Part shown: piece after piece, positions 40,047 through 48,824 of the stretch
How positions within the stretch are numbered: position 1 is the first letter of the stretch
How the letters are laid out: each line of letters starts with the position of its first letter
Origin: Candidatus Thermoflexus japonica
GTDB taxonomy: Bacteria > Chloroflexota > Anaerolineae > Thermoflexales > Thermoflexaceae
Assembly: GCA_002898735.1 (NCBI GenBank)
Contig: BEHY01000002.1
Span: 1 to 64,000 of the forward strand
DNA length: 64,000 bases
Reading direction: 5' to 3'
Program-made: the position numbers and the translations under genes
Notes under the pieces: generated by a model
Told to the model about the DNA's origin: nothing
Database searches by the model: none
What the model saw: only the letters and a program-made list of their open reading frames with translations

Positions 40047-41132
40047 CTACCGGCGCATGACCACCACATAGAGGGGCATTCGGATGAACGCGGGGGCTTC
40101 CGTCCACGGTCGCACCGGCAGGAGCCCCTGAACGGCCTCGTGGAAGGCCGGCGTGAGCAGGATTTCACCCTCCGGGGCGAGAGGGGCCAGCCGCCGGGCG
40201 GTTTCCACGACCTCGCCGATGGGCGTGTAATGCCGATAAGAGGATTCCCCCATCAGTCCAACCAGGGCAAGCCCCCGGTGAAGCGCGAATCGGGGGGTAA
40301 ACCGCAACGGCGGAGGAAGCTCCTGATGCAGCCGGCGGATCCGTTCCCGGAGGGCCAGGGCGGCCCGCAGGGCCCGCACCGGGTGATCCGGGCAGGGGAT
40401 CGGCGCGTTGAACCAGGCCAGGGTCCCCCCGTTCCCCGTTGGGAAAGGGATTCCCCCTTCCGCCTGAACGCTCTCATAAAAAAGGCCCAGATGCCGGTTC
40501 AGCGCCTGGTGGAGGGTCCCCGCCGGAAGGCCCTCGGGGCGTGCCGCTTCCCGGATTCTTTCCCAGAGCCCGCTCCATGACACCGCCAGAACGCTGAGCG
40601 GCTGCATTCGGGCAGGGCCCATGATCTCGTGGGGTTTCTTTTGCAGCGCCTGCATAACGGGGGAAGGGATGAAGGATCGCAACAGGTTCCACCAGCGAAG
40701 ATGGTAGGTCTTGAGCGAGGCGATGCGCTGCCCCAGGCGCAGCTGCGTATGGAGCCGGGCCAGGACCTCGCGGGGATCGTAGGGTTTGGTCACGTAATCC
40801 TCCGCGCCGATCCGGAGACCTTCCACCAGCTCCCCAATGGCCGTCCGCCCGGTGAGGATCAGCACCGGGATGTCCCGGAGCTGCGCGTCCGCTTTCATGG
40901 CCCGGCACACCGTCAGCCCGTCGGCGTCGGGCAGGCCGAGATCGAGGATCACCACATCCGGGCGCCAGGAGCGAAGCCGGCTCCATCCCTGGCGGGCGGT
41001 TGCGGCAACCACCGCCTCGAACCCGTTCCAGACCAGCAGATCGTGGAGCGCCTTCGCCTCGCTGGGGTTATCCTCGATGATCAGCACGCGAGGCGGGCGT
41101 CCCCCACCCTCTCCCAATGGTCCGGTTGACAT
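40047..41132 (-). CDS. response regulator with degenerate class III nucleotide cyclase-like domain
   Basis: A 361-residue two-domain protein. The receiver domain (about 15-130) has E20-D21, phospho-acceptor Asp64 in V-V-I-L-D-L-G-L-P-D-A-D-G and Lys in V-T-K-P-Y-D-P. After a linker, residues 175-350 resemble an adenylate/guanylate cyclase homology domain (L-S-V-L-A-V-S-W-S-G-L-W, F-P-T-G-N-G-G-T-L-A-W-F-N-A-P, A-L-H-R-G-L-A-L-V-G-L-M-G, Y-T-P-I-G-E-V-V-E-T-A-R-R-L). The first metal Asp position appears to be S-W-S rather than D-I-x, so it may bind rather than make cyclic nucleotide. GAGGGGGG precedes the ATG. It lies between divergent mutS and co-directional mutL. Confidence 0.82.
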   Translation of the reverse strand: MSTGPLGEGGGRPPRVLIIEDNPSEAKALHDLLVWNGFEAVVAATARQGWSRLRSWRPDVVILDLGLPDADGLTVCRAMKADAQLRDIPVLILTGRTAIGELVEGLRIGAEDYVTKPYDPREVLARLHTQLRLGQRIASLKTYHLRWWNLLRSFIPSPVMQALQKKPHEIMGPARMQPLSVLAVSWSGLWERIREAARPEGLPAGTLHQALNRHLGLFYESVQAEGGIPFPTGNGGTLAWFNAPIPCPDHPVRALRAALALRERIRRLHQELPPPLRFTPRFALHRGLALVGLMGESSYRHYTPIGEVVETARRLAPLAPEGEILLTPAFHEAVQGLLPVRPWTEAPAFIRMPLYVVVMRR

Positions 41133-41347
41133 TCGAACTGCCCCCCTCGGATCGGATCGAGAAAGCGTCCTCCCGCCGGCGTCTGGCGTTCGGGCCTCCC
41201 GTTTCCCGCGTCCCCCCAGCTTACACCGGCTACAAGTGTATACTGATGGGGAAAAATACGTTTTGGGGCCTCAGGGGCACCGAAGGCCGGCCGCGTAACT
41301 CCCAATATCTATCCTGCCGAAGGCAGCTTGCCGGAGAGGAGCTGAGG

Positions 41348-43957
41348 ATGGAGGACCTCACGCCCATCCGCCGCCAGTATCTGGAGCTCAAACGTCAATA
41401 CCCGGATGCGATCCTGTTCTTCCGGCTGGGGGATTTCTATGAGGCCTTTGATGCGGATGCGGAGATCGTGGCCCGGGAACTCGATTTGGTGCTGACCTCC
41501 CGGCCGGTCGGGAAGGGGCAGCGGGTCCCGATGGCGGGCATCCCCTATCACGCGGTGGAGCCTTATCTTGCTCGCCTGGTGGAGAGGGGCTATCGGGTGG
41601 CCATCGCGGAGCAGGTCGGCGAGCCGGTGAACGGGTTGATGCCTCGCCGGGTGGTGCGGGTGGTGACCCCCGGGACCGCCATGGAGCCTGCCCTCCTGGA
41701 CGAACGGAAGCCGAACTATCTGGCAGCGTGGATCGAAACCGAGGAGGGGATCGGGCTGGCCTATTGCGAGGCCAGCACCGGGCATTTCGCCGCGACTCAG
41801 TGGACCGGCCCGGAGGCCCGGCGGGGGGCGGAGGCGGAGCTGCTGCGGCTGGATCCCCGGGAATGCCTCTATCCGGCCCCTCCCGGCGAGCCGGCTGCGC
41901 CGCCGCTGTCCCTGCCAGCGGATCGCGCTTCCATTCATTTCACGCCATTTCCCTCCTATCGCTTCGAGCCTGGGGCGGCCCGAACCGCCCTGCAGGAGCA
42001 TTTTCAGGTGGTTTCGCTGCACGCCTTCGGGCTGGAAGATCGCCCGCTGGCCTTGCGGGCCGCAGGGGCCATCGTCCAGTATCTGCGGGAAACCCGCCCG
42101 GAAGCCCTCTCGATCCTGACTTCCCTGGAAACCTACACCACGGCCGGATATATGGTCCTGGATCCGGCCACCCGACGCCATCTGGAGCTGATCGAGCGCA
42201 TGGCGGGGGATTCGCGCAAAGGGTCATTGCTCGCCGTGCTGGACTTCACCCGCACCCCGATGGGCGGCCGGCTGCTGCGGACGTGGATCTCTCAGCCCCT
42301 GCGGGATCGAGGGGCAATTGAGGCCCGGCTGGATCAGGTGGAAGCGTTTGTGGAGGACCCCATCGCCCGGGAGCGGATCGCGGAGCGGCTGCGGGGATTC
42401 CCCGATCTGGAGCGGCTGGCCGGGCGGGCCCGCAGCGGACTGGCCTCCCCGCGGGATCTGGCCGCGCTGCGCCGGGCATTGGGGCTGCTGCCGGAGATCC
42501 AGATGCTCCTCCGCCGGATGGAGGGACCCCGGGCGGAAGCGGTTCGGCCCCTCACCGCCCGCCTGGATCCCATCCCCGAGTTGCTGGACCCGCTCACCCG
42601 GGCGCTGGTGGAGGACCCTCCGGCCACGCTGCAGGAGGGAGGGGTGATCCGGCCCGGTTTCTCTGAGGAGCTGGACCGCTGGCGGGCGATGGCGAAGGAG
42701 GCGCAGGCCTGGCTCGCCGATCTGGAGCGGCGGGAGCGGGAGCGAACCGGCATTCGCACCCTGAAGGTGGGCTACAACAAGATCTTCGGATATTACATCG
42801 AAATCTCGAGGGCGGCAGCCCAGCAGGTGCCCCCGGATTACATCCGCAAGCAGACCCTGGTGAACGCGGAGCGGTTCATTACCCCGGAGCTCAAGGAATA
42901 TGAAACTCGGGTCCTGAACGCGGAAGCCCGTCAGGCGGAGCTGGAGGCCGAGCTGTTCCGGGAGCTTTGCCGCCAGGTTGGAGAGGCGGCGCCCCGGCTG
43001 CGGGAGATCGCCGGGGCGATCGCACACCTGGATGTGGTCATCGCGCTGGCGGAGGCGGCCGTTCGCTACCGGTATGTGCGCCCGGAGCTGGTGGAGGAGG
43101 ATGTGCTGGAGATCCGGGGCGGGCGGCATCCGGTGGTGGAGCAGGCCCTGGCCGGCCGCTTCGTCGCGAACGATGTCCGGCTCGATGAGGAGGGGCGGAT
43201 CCTGATCCTGACCGGCCCGAACATGGCGGGGAAGAGCACCCTGTTGCGCCAGGTCGCCCTTATCGTGTTAATGGCCCAGATCGGCTCCTTTGTCCCCGCC
43301 GATCGGGTCCGGCTGCGGCCGGTGGATCGGATCTTCACCCGTATCGGAGCCCATGATGAGCTGGCGGCGGGCCGCTCCACGTTTATGGTGGAAATGAGTG
43401 AAACGGCCCACATCCTGCATCAGGCCACTGCGGAAAGCCTGGTGGTGCTGGATGAGATCGGGCGGGGAACCAGCACCTATGATGGCCTGGCGATCGCCTG
43501 GGCGGTCGCGGAATATTTGCACAACCATCCGAAGCGGCGGCCGAAGGTGCTGTTCGCCACCCATTACCACGAGCTGACCGCCCTGGCGGCGTATCTGCCA
43601 CGGGTCCGCAATGCCCATATGGCCGTGGCGGAAGTGGAGGGGCGAATCGTCTTCCTGTATCAGGTCCAGCCGGGCGGCGCGGATCGGAGCTACGGGATCC
43701 ATGTCGCGGAGCTCGCCGGATTGCCCCGGCCGGTCATCCGACGGGCGCGGGAGCTCCTCGGCCGGCTGGAGCGGGGCGAGCCTGCCGTGCGGCCCAAAGC
43801 CCCCCCGCCGGCCGCGCCCCTGCCTCTCTTCGCCGAGCATCCGGTGGTCCATGCCCTGCGCCAGCTCGATCCTGAAAGCCTCTCCCCGCTGGAGGCCCTT
43901 CACAAGCTGTATGAGCTGAAGGGCTTGCTCGATCTGTCGTCTTCTCCCTCCGGTTAG
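41348..43957 (+). CDS. mutS: DNA mismatch repair protein MutS
   Basis: An 869-residue MutS1. The mismatch-recognition Phe-x-Glu is F30-Y31-E32 in L-G-D-F-Y-E-A-F. Connector, lever and clamp domains follow, then the ATPase with Walker A G-P-N-M-A-G-K-S-T near 623-631 and Walker B V-V-L-D-E-I-G-R-G-T-S-T-Y-D-G near 698-712. It recognises mispairs and recruits MutL. The ATG at 41348 has GAGGAGCTGAGG upstream; the longer open frame from 41117 is not supported. A TATACT hexamer at 41239-41244 is a possible -10. It is divergent from the response-regulator/mutL unit. Confidence 0.97.
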   Translation: MEDLTPIRRQYLELKRQYPDAILFFRLGDFYEAFDADAEIVARELDLVLTSRPVGKGQRVPMAGIPYHAVEPYLARLVERGYRVAIAEQVGEPVNGLMPRRVVRVVTPGTAMEPALLDERKPNYLAAWIETEEGIGLAYCEASTGHFAATQWTGPEARRGAEAELLRLDPRECLYPAPPGEPAAPPLSLPADRASIHFTPFPSYRFEPGAARTALQEHFQVVSLHAFGLEDRPLALRAAGAIVQYLRETRPEALSILTSLETYTTAGYMVLDPATRRHLELIERMAGDSRKGSLLAVLDFTRTPMGGRLLRTWISQPLRDRGAIEARLDQVEAFVEDPIARERIAERLRGFPDLERLAGRARSGLASPRDLAALRRALGLLPEIQMLLRRMEGPRAEAVRPLTARLDPIPELLDPLTRALVEDPPATLQEGGVIRPGFSEELDRWRAMAKEAQAWLADLERRERERTGIRTLKVGYNKIFGYYIEISRAAAQQVPPDYIRKQTLVNAERFITPELKEYETRVLNAEARQAELEAELFRELCRQVGEAAPRLREIAGAIAHLDVVIALAEAAVRYRYVRPELVEEDVLEIRGGRHPVVEQALAGRFVANDVRLDEEGRILILTGPNMAGKSTLLRQVALIVLMAQIGSFVPADRVRLRPVDRIFTRIGAHDELAAGRSTFMVEMSETAHILHQATAESLVVLDEIGRGTSTYDGLAIAWAVAEYLHNHPKRRPKVLFATHYHELTALAAYLPRVRNAHMAVAEVEGRIVFLYQVQPGGADRSYGIHVAELAGLPRPVIRRARELLGRLERGEPAVRPKAPPPAAPLPLFAEHPVVHALRQLDPESLSPLEALHKLYELKGLLDLSSSPSG

Positions 43958-44095
43958 GAACCGGCAGCAGGTCTGGAGACCGGGCTGTGCCCCCTTTCCG
44001 GTTCTGGAGGTGGCTGGACGCGCCCGAAGTTCACTTCGGTAATCCGTATGGAAATCCACCGCGCGCGTTCGCAACAGAACCCGCAGGAGGCTTCC

Positions 44096-45016
44096 ATGAG
44101 CAAGGTTCGTGTGCCGCGTCGTCACATCGCTTACCGGGACCACGGGGTGGTGATCGAGATCGCTCCGGATTACCAGCAGCTCGCAAGCCGGGCGGACGCC
44201 ATCATCCGGGAGATTGTGGATCGCTATCCCAAAGCCGCACGGATGTATGACTATCTCGCCCGTGATCCGAGGGTCTCCGCCTGCTGGGACCTGGCCAACT
44301 ATATGGCGGTCTACAAGATGAACTACAACGACCATGGTCCGGTCCATGCCCGCATCGCCACCGCAGCTGCAATGCAGATGATGGAGTTGCTGGTCCGACA
44401 CGGCATCGCTTTCGATGTGGTGACCTCGGGGGCGGGGGATCTGGACGATGCCTTTCTGGTGGTGCTGGCGGCGGAGCTCCTGCACGACATCGGGAACATG
44501 GTCCACCGAATCGGACACATCGAATACAGCGTGATGCTGGCCGCCCAGCTGCTGCCGCGCTGGCTGGGGGAAATTTACCCGGATCCGGAGCAGGAGCAGC
44601 TGATCCTCGGTTTCATCCTCTCCTGTATCGCCAGCCATGACGGCTCCCCGCCCCCGCTGACGGTGGAGGCGGCGGTGGTCGCCATCGCCGATGGGACCGA
44701 CATGACCAAGGGGCGGGGGCGGGCGGCCTTCGACCTGGGCAAGGTCGACATCCACTCGGTATCGGCCCTGGCGGTGGACGAAGTGGAGATCCGGGATGGG
44801 AAGGATGTGCCCATTGAGATCGCCGTTTACCTCAGCAACTCGGCCGGGATCTTCCAGGTCCAGGAGATCCTTGCCCGTAAGGTCGTGGTCACCCCGTTGA
44901 AGGATCAGGTGCGCATCGTGGTCTCTGCCCGGCCGGAAACCCCCCTGGCGGATCAGCGCATCATCCAGAAAGTGGTGTTTGAGAACGGGCGCTTTCAGGT
45001 GGCCCGGGATGAGTGA
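44096..45016 (+). CDS. HD-domain phosphohydrolase-like protein
   Basis: A 306-residue cytoplasmic protein. HD-superfamily motifs include N-D-H-G-P-V-H-A-R-I (D79, H80) and A-A-E-L-L-H-D-I-G-N-M (H130, D131), then H-R-I-G-H and a later A-S-H-D-G and A-I-A-D-G-T-D-M-T-K-G-R. These suggest a metal-dependent phosphohydrolase of nucleotides or phosphoesters; the substrate is unknown. A C-terminal beta region (about 220-306) is not recognised. GGAGGCTTCC precedes the ATG at 44096, and the upstream Met at 44048 lacks a site. Its last 22 bp overlap the 3' end of the convergent glycosyltransferase gene. Confidence 0.82.
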   Translation: MSKVRVPRRHIAYRDHGVVIEIAPDYQQLASRADAIIREIVDRYPKAARMYDYLARDPRVSACWDLANYMAVYKMNYNDHGPVHARIATAAAMQMMELLVRHGIAFDVVTSGAGDLDDAFLVVLAAELLHDIGNMVHRIGHIEYSVMLAAQLLPRWLGEIYPDPEQEQLILGFILSCIASHDGSPPPLTVEAAVVAIADGTDMTKGRGRAAFDLGKVDIHSVSALAVDEVEIRDGKDVPIEIAVYLSNSAGIFQVQEILARKVVVTPLKDQVRIVVSARPETPLADQRIIQKVVFENGRFQVARDE

Positions 45017-46137
45017 TCGTCCGTATGGGTTGGCCCCGAAGGATGGCCCAGCGCGGTCTCGCAGAGCTCATCATAGCGGGGGGCCATCCCGGACCACCGC
45101 CATGCGGCAAGGGCCTGACGGATCTCCCGGGAATCTGGCGGGGGATCGGCCAGGAGGATCCTCAGGCGTTCCGCGAGATCTTCCGGGCTGCGATAGGCGC
45201 ATTGGGACCCGAGTGCCTCCGGGAGGGCGTCCAGGAGTCCCGAGCTCTCCGGAACCAGAGGCCATGGGCCCTCGAACGCCAGGCGTGTCAGATGAATGGG
45301 GGAATGGATGCGGATGCTCCCATCCACGACGGCCCGGGCGGCAGGCGCCCAGCGCCGTATCTCGGAGGCTTCCGGGCTCAGGATCCCCAGGATTCGAGCG
45401 CGGGGGCGGGGAGGGAGCCGCTGCACGCGGGGCGTTTCGCTTTCGGGGCGCTCGCTCAGAAGCAGCACCTGGAAGTTCAGGGGGCGAAGAGCGGGGTGAT
45501 CGAGGGCAGCGATCAACATGGGGATTCCTTCCGGCTCCCCCCGCAGAATCCAGAGCACCAGCGGTTCGCGGAAAGACCGGGCTTCGGAAGGCAAGGGGAG
45601 GGGATCGAAACCTGGGGGCAAAACGGCCGCGTGGCGCTCGATCCGGGGGGCGAGCGCGGGCTCATAGCGGGAGAGGGCGCTGAGGAAATCCTGGCGCTGG
45701 CGCCTTCCATGAAATACGCAGCGCTCGACCGCTCGGGCGGTGCGGATCTCGACAGCGATTTCATCGGGCGTGGAAGCTTTGGGGCTGGCCATCGCGCTGG
45801 TGTGCCAGTAGATCCAGAGGGGGATCCCCGCCAGCAAATCACCGATCTCCCCCACAAATTCCAGCCCATCCAGGCCGTCGGTCAGAAGGACCAGGTCGGG
45901 CAACCCGAGGGGTTGACGGGAGGGATCCCGAGCAGCGGAGCCGGTCAGGTGGCGTCGGATCCGCCGGGCCAGTTGCCTTGCTCGCTCCCGGGCGAGAGCC
46001 GGGGAGAGGCCGATGGGCATCCCGGGCGGTGGGGGAAGGGTGAACGCAAGGATCTGATGGCGGCTGTGGCGGACCCAACCCTCGATCCACAACCGGCGTT
46101 CGGCTGTTAACTGAGGATCTATGATCCAGATCTTCAT
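44995..46137 (-). CDS. GT-B glycosyltransferase, DUF3524/tRNA-queuosine mannosyltransferase-like
   Basis: A 380-residue protein. The opening I-W-I-I-D-P-Q-L-T-A-E-R-R-L-W-I-E-G-W, followed by H-S-R-H-Q, resembles the N-terminus of the DUF3524 family (tRNA-queuosine alpha-mannosyltransferase), where an H-S-R-H-like motif follows a G/W-rich helix. The rest has GT-B character (L-V-L-L-T-D-G-L-D, L-W-I-Y-W-H-T-S near 125, L-R-G-E-P-E-G-I-P). If the match holds it would transfer a sugar to queuosine in tRNA; no queuosine genes are nearby. The assignment is by pattern only and other GT4-like roles are possible. It is divergent from nuoA and overlaps the HD gene tail to tail. Confidence 0.5.
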   Translation of the reverse strand: MKIWIIDPQLTAERRLWIEGWVRHSRHQILAFTLPPPPGMPIGLSPALARERARQLARRIRRHLTGSAARDPSRQPLGLPDLVLLTDGLDGLEFVGEIGDLLAGIPLWIYWHTSAMASPKASTPDEIAVEIRTARAVERCVFHGRRQRQDFLSALSRYEPALAPRIERHAAVLPPGFDPLPLPSEARSFREPLVLWILRGEPEGIPMLIAALDHPALRPLNFQVLLLSERPESETPRVQRLPPRPRARILGILSPEASEIRRWAPAARAVVDGSIRIHSPIHLTRLAFEGPWPLVPESSGLLDALPEALGSQCAYRSPEDLAERLRILLADPPPDSREIRQALAAWRWSGMAPRYDELCETALGHPSGPTHTDDHSSRAT

Positions 46138-46178
46138 CCGGGCTCGAATCCGGGAAGGCGGGATCGTCCTCGGCCGCC

Positions 46179-46207
46179 TTGATCTTCATCCTGACGCATG
46201 CTATAAT
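46179..46207 (+). promoter_or_regulatory. promoter of the nuo operon
   Basis: TTGATC (46179-46184), 17-bp spacer, TATAAT (46202-46207), with TGC directly before it forming an extended -10 (TGCTATAAT). It lies 40 bp before the nuoA GTG and is the best-matching promoter in the window. Confidence 0.82.
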
Positions 46208-46247
46208 CGCCACGTGTTTGTGACACCTGCAACAAGGGAGGCGGGCC

Positions 46248-46604
46248 GTGCTCCAGGGGTATGCCGTGGTCGGCCTGTATCTTCTGATGTCCTTCGCCCT
46301 GCTGGGGGCGACGTTGCTCCTCTGGTGGTTGTTGCGCCCGAAGAAGCCCAATCCCCTCAAGCTGGAGACCTATGAGTGCGGCGTTCAAACGGTCGGAGAT
46401 GCGTGGGTTCAATTCCGCGCGCAATACTATATTTTCGCCCTCATCTTCGTGCTGTTCGATGTAGAGGCGGTTTTCCTGTTTCCCTGGGCGGTCGCCTATA
46501 ATCAGTTAGGCCTGTATGCGGTCATCGAGATGGCCCTGTTCCTCCTTCTGCTTCTGGGAGGGCTGCTTTACGCCTGGCGGAAGGGCGCGCTGGAATGGGT
46601 GTAA
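46248..46604 (+). CDS. nuoA: NADH-quinone oxidoreductase subunit A
   Basis: A 118-residue membrane subunit with three helices. It has the conserved loop Y-E-C-G-V-Q-T-V-G-D-A-W-V-Q-F and R-A-Q-Y-Y-I-F-A-L-I-F-V-L-F-D-V-E-A-V-F-L-F-P-W, where Cys and acidic residues near the quinone tunnel are family hallmarks. The start is a GTG at 46248 with GGGAGGCGGGCC upstream. It opens the complex I membrane-arm operon, but the next gene is nuoH, not the usual nuoB. It follows an extended -10 promoter. Confidence 0.95.
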   Translation: MLQGYAVVGLYLLMSFALLGATLLLWWLLRPKKPNPLKLETYECGVQTVGDAWVQFRAQYYIFALIFVLFDVEAVFLFPWAVAYNQLGLYAVIEMALFLLLLLGGLLYAWRKGALEWV

Positions 46605-46641
46605 GGGCAACGGGTGAGTCCTCTGCTCTGTGAGGTCGAAG

Positions 46642-47856
46642 ATGGAGCAGATTTACGATTTCATCTACAACCTGCTTCCATATTTTGGCGCATGGCTGCG
46701 CGGCCTGCTTCAGGGCTGGGGGTTTCCGGAGTGGGCGGTTGCCCTGACGATCGGGCTGATCAAGGCCTTTCTTCTGGCCAACTTCGGCCTGATCGGGTTC
46801 GCCATTTTAACTTATGTGGAGCGCAAGATCGTCGCCCGTTTCCAGGACCGTCTGGGCCCCAACCTGGCGGGTCCATATGGGATTCTGCAGCCGGTGGCCG
46901 ATGGCATCAAGCTGCTCACCAAGGAAGACACCATGCCGGTCGGGGCGGACCGCTGGGTCTACAACCTGGCGCCGCTCATCATCGCCACGTGTGCCCTGGC
47001 GCCGCTGGTGGTGATCCCCTTCGGGCCGGGGGCCATCGGCGCCGATCTCAACATCGGTGTCCTTTACGCCCTGGCGGTGGGGGCAGGGGCCCTGGTGGGG
47101 GTGCTGATGGCTGGATGGGGCAGCAACAACAAATACGCGCTCCTGGGGGCCTTCCGGGCGGTGGCTCAGCTGATCAGCTATGAGATCCCCTCCGTCCTCA
47201 GCGTCGTCGTGGTCGTGATGGTCGCAGGCACCATGTCCACCGTGGGCATCGTGCTCGCCCAGGATATCCCCTATCTCTTTGTGCTCCCCCTGGCCGCACT
47301 GGTTTTCCTGATGTCCGGGGTGGCGGAGGTGGGGCGAACCCCCTTCGATCTCCTGGAAGCGGAATCCGAGATCGTGGCGGGCTTCCATATTGAATACAGC
47401 GGCATGAAATTCGCTCTGGTCTTCCTGGGGGAGTTTGTCCACGCGCTGGTGGTCTCCGCGCTTTTCGCCGTTCTTTTCCTGGGCGGGTGGCGCGGGCCCT
47501 GGTTGCCGCCGTATCTGTGGACGCTGATCAAGATGAGCCTGGGGATCTTTCTGTTCTTCTGGTTGCGGGCGACGCTCCCCCGCATCCGGATCGATCAGAT
47601 GCTGAACCTGAACTGGAAGTTCCTGACCCCATTGATGATCCTCAACCTGATCGGGGTCGCCCTGGTGGATAAAGGCCTGCGGGCGGCTGGGGCCACCACC
47701 GGGCTCTGGGCGGTGGGGATGTTCGCCTTTAATATGGCGATGCTGATCGGCGCCCTGGCCCTTCCCGGCTATCTGGGGCATCGGGCGCGGATGGCCGCGA
47801 TGGCTCCGGCTTCCGAGGAGGAAGGGGAGGCGCTGGAAGCGGCGGCGGCCCATTAA
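46642..47856 (+). CDS. nuoH: NADH-quinone oxidoreductase subunit H
   Basis: A 404-residue subunit with about 8-9 helices that forms the quinone chamber. Conserved blocks: E-R-K-I-V-A-R-F-Q-D-R-L-G-P-N, G-I-L-Q-P-V-A-D-G-I-K-L-L-T-K-E, and a later A-E-V-G-R-T-P-F-D-L-L-E-A-E-S-E-I-V-A-G-F-H. It couples quinone reduction to proton pumping. The ATG at 46642 has GAGGTCGAAG upstream and is preferred over a GTG at 46630. It directly follows nuoA by 37 bp; nuoB, C, D and I, which usually intervene or follow, are absent. Confidence 0.96.
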   Translation: MEQIYDFIYNLLPYFGAWLRGLLQGWGFPEWAVALTIGLIKAFLLANFGLIGFAILTYVERKIVARFQDRLGPNLAGPYGILQPVADGIKLLTKEDTMPVGADRWVYNLAPLIIATCALAPLVVIPFGPGAIGADLNIGVLYALAVGAGALVGVLMAGWGSNNKYALLGAFRAVAQLISYEIPSVLSVVVVVMVAGTMSTVGIVLAQDIPYLFVLPLAALVFLMSGVAEVGRTPFDLLEAESEIVAGFHIEYSGMKFALVFLGEFVHALVVSALFAVLFLGGWRGPWLPPYLWTLIKMSLGIFLFFWLRATLPRIRIDQMLNLNWKFLTPLMILNLIGVALVDKGLRAAGATTGLWAVGMFAFNMAMLIGALALPGYLGHRARMAAMAPASEEEGEALEAAAAH

Positions 47857-47946
47857 CACGACAGCCGCGGGGGTCACGCAGGGGATCCTCAATGCCCCAT
47901 GGGACTCCCGGGGGGAAATCCGAGATCGCGAAGGAGCGCGCGGACG

Positions 47947-48447
47947 ATGACGCTGATTCAGGCCGTTTTCGCCCTGTTGGCCATCCTGACCCTGGGGGCG
48001 GGGTTGCTCACCGTTCTCAGCCGGCATCTCTTTCATGCCGTCCTTTATCTGATCCTCTCCCTGGTTGGGGTTGCGGGCCTGTTTGTCCTGCTGGAGGCGG
48101 AATTCCTGGCCGGCGTGCAGGTTCTCATCTATATCGGGGCGATTTCCATTCTCATCATTTTCGCGGTGATGCTCACCCGGGGGATGGCCCGCAACCCGGG
48201 CCCTCCGCTGAACAATCAGAGCCTGGCGGCCGCGGTGATCGCCGGGCTCTTTTTTGTCCTCCTGGCTCCGGTCATCGCCGGGTTCCCATGGCCCCAGACG
48301 ACCCAGGGGGTTCCGGCCGACGCCATTGAAGCCCTGGGCCGCTCCCTGGTGGACCCGAATCAATTCGCGCTGCCGTTTGAGCTGGCTTCGGTGATGATCC
48401 TGGCCGCGTTGATCGGGGCGATCTTCATTGCCCGGGAGAAGCGCTGA
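47947..48447 (+). CDS. nuoJ: NADH-quinone oxidoreductase subunit J
   Basis: A 166-residue membrane subunit with five helices. The pi-bulge helix is present as F-L-A-G-V-Q-V-L-I-Y-I-G-A-I-S-I-L-I-I-F-A, characteristic of TM3 of NuoJ. It links the quinone site to the antiporter chain. The ATG at 47947 follows AAGGAGCG with about 10-nt spacing; the earlier open frame (47899) is unsupported. It lies 90 bp after nuoH and 49 bp before nuoK. Confidence 0.93.
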   Translation: MTLIQAVFALLAILTLGAGLLTVLSRHLFHAVLYLILSLVGVAGLFVLLEAEFLAGVQVLIYIGAISILIIFAVMLTRGMARNPGPPLNNQSLAAAVIAGLFFVLLAPVIAGFPWPQTTQGVPADAIEALGRSLVDPNQFALPFELASVMILAALIGAIFIAREKR

Positions 48448-48496
48448 GGCCGGGCCTGATCAACCTTGAGACTCTGTATCCGTTCGGAGGCTCTGG

Positions 48497-48805
48497 ATGG
48501 TTCCTCTTTCCTGGTATCTGCTGGTAGCGGCTGCGCTGTTTTGCATAGGCGTCTATGGGGTGCTGGCCCGACGCAACGCGATCGCCATCCTGATGGCGAT
48601 CGAGCTCATGTTGAATGCAGTGAATCTGAGCCTGGTGGCGTTCTGGCGGTATCTCCATCCCACCATGACCACCGGGCAGGTTTTCGCCCTCTTCGTGCTG
48701 GTCGTTGCGGCGGCGGAGGCGGCCGCCGGCCTGGCGCTGATCATCAGCATTTATCGCAATCGCGAAACCGTCGATGTGGAGAACATCGATCTCCTGAAAG
48801 GCTAA
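48497..48805 (+). CDS. nuoK: NADH-quinone oxidoreductase subunit K
   Basis: A 102-residue subunit with three helices. Conserved acidic membrane residues are seen in [15 protein letters not shown] (TM2 Glu) and [14 protein letters not shown] (TM3 Glu), which take part in proton transfer. GGAGGCTCTGG precedes the ATG. Length and order (J-K-L) are standard. Confidence 0.95.
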   Translation: MVPLSWYLLVAAALFCIGVYGVLARRNAIAILMAIELMLNAVNLSLVAFWRYLHPTMTTGQVFALFVLVVAAAEAAAGLALIISIYRNRETVDVENIDLLKG

Positions 48806-48824
48806 CCCTTCGAGGTGGAGACGG

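Noticed and set aside
39938-40168. N-terminal extension of MutL by 77 codons
   Set aside because: The extra frame overlaps the 3' end of the response regulator, is Arg/Pro/Cys-rich and precedes the conserved MutL opening; no ribosome site.
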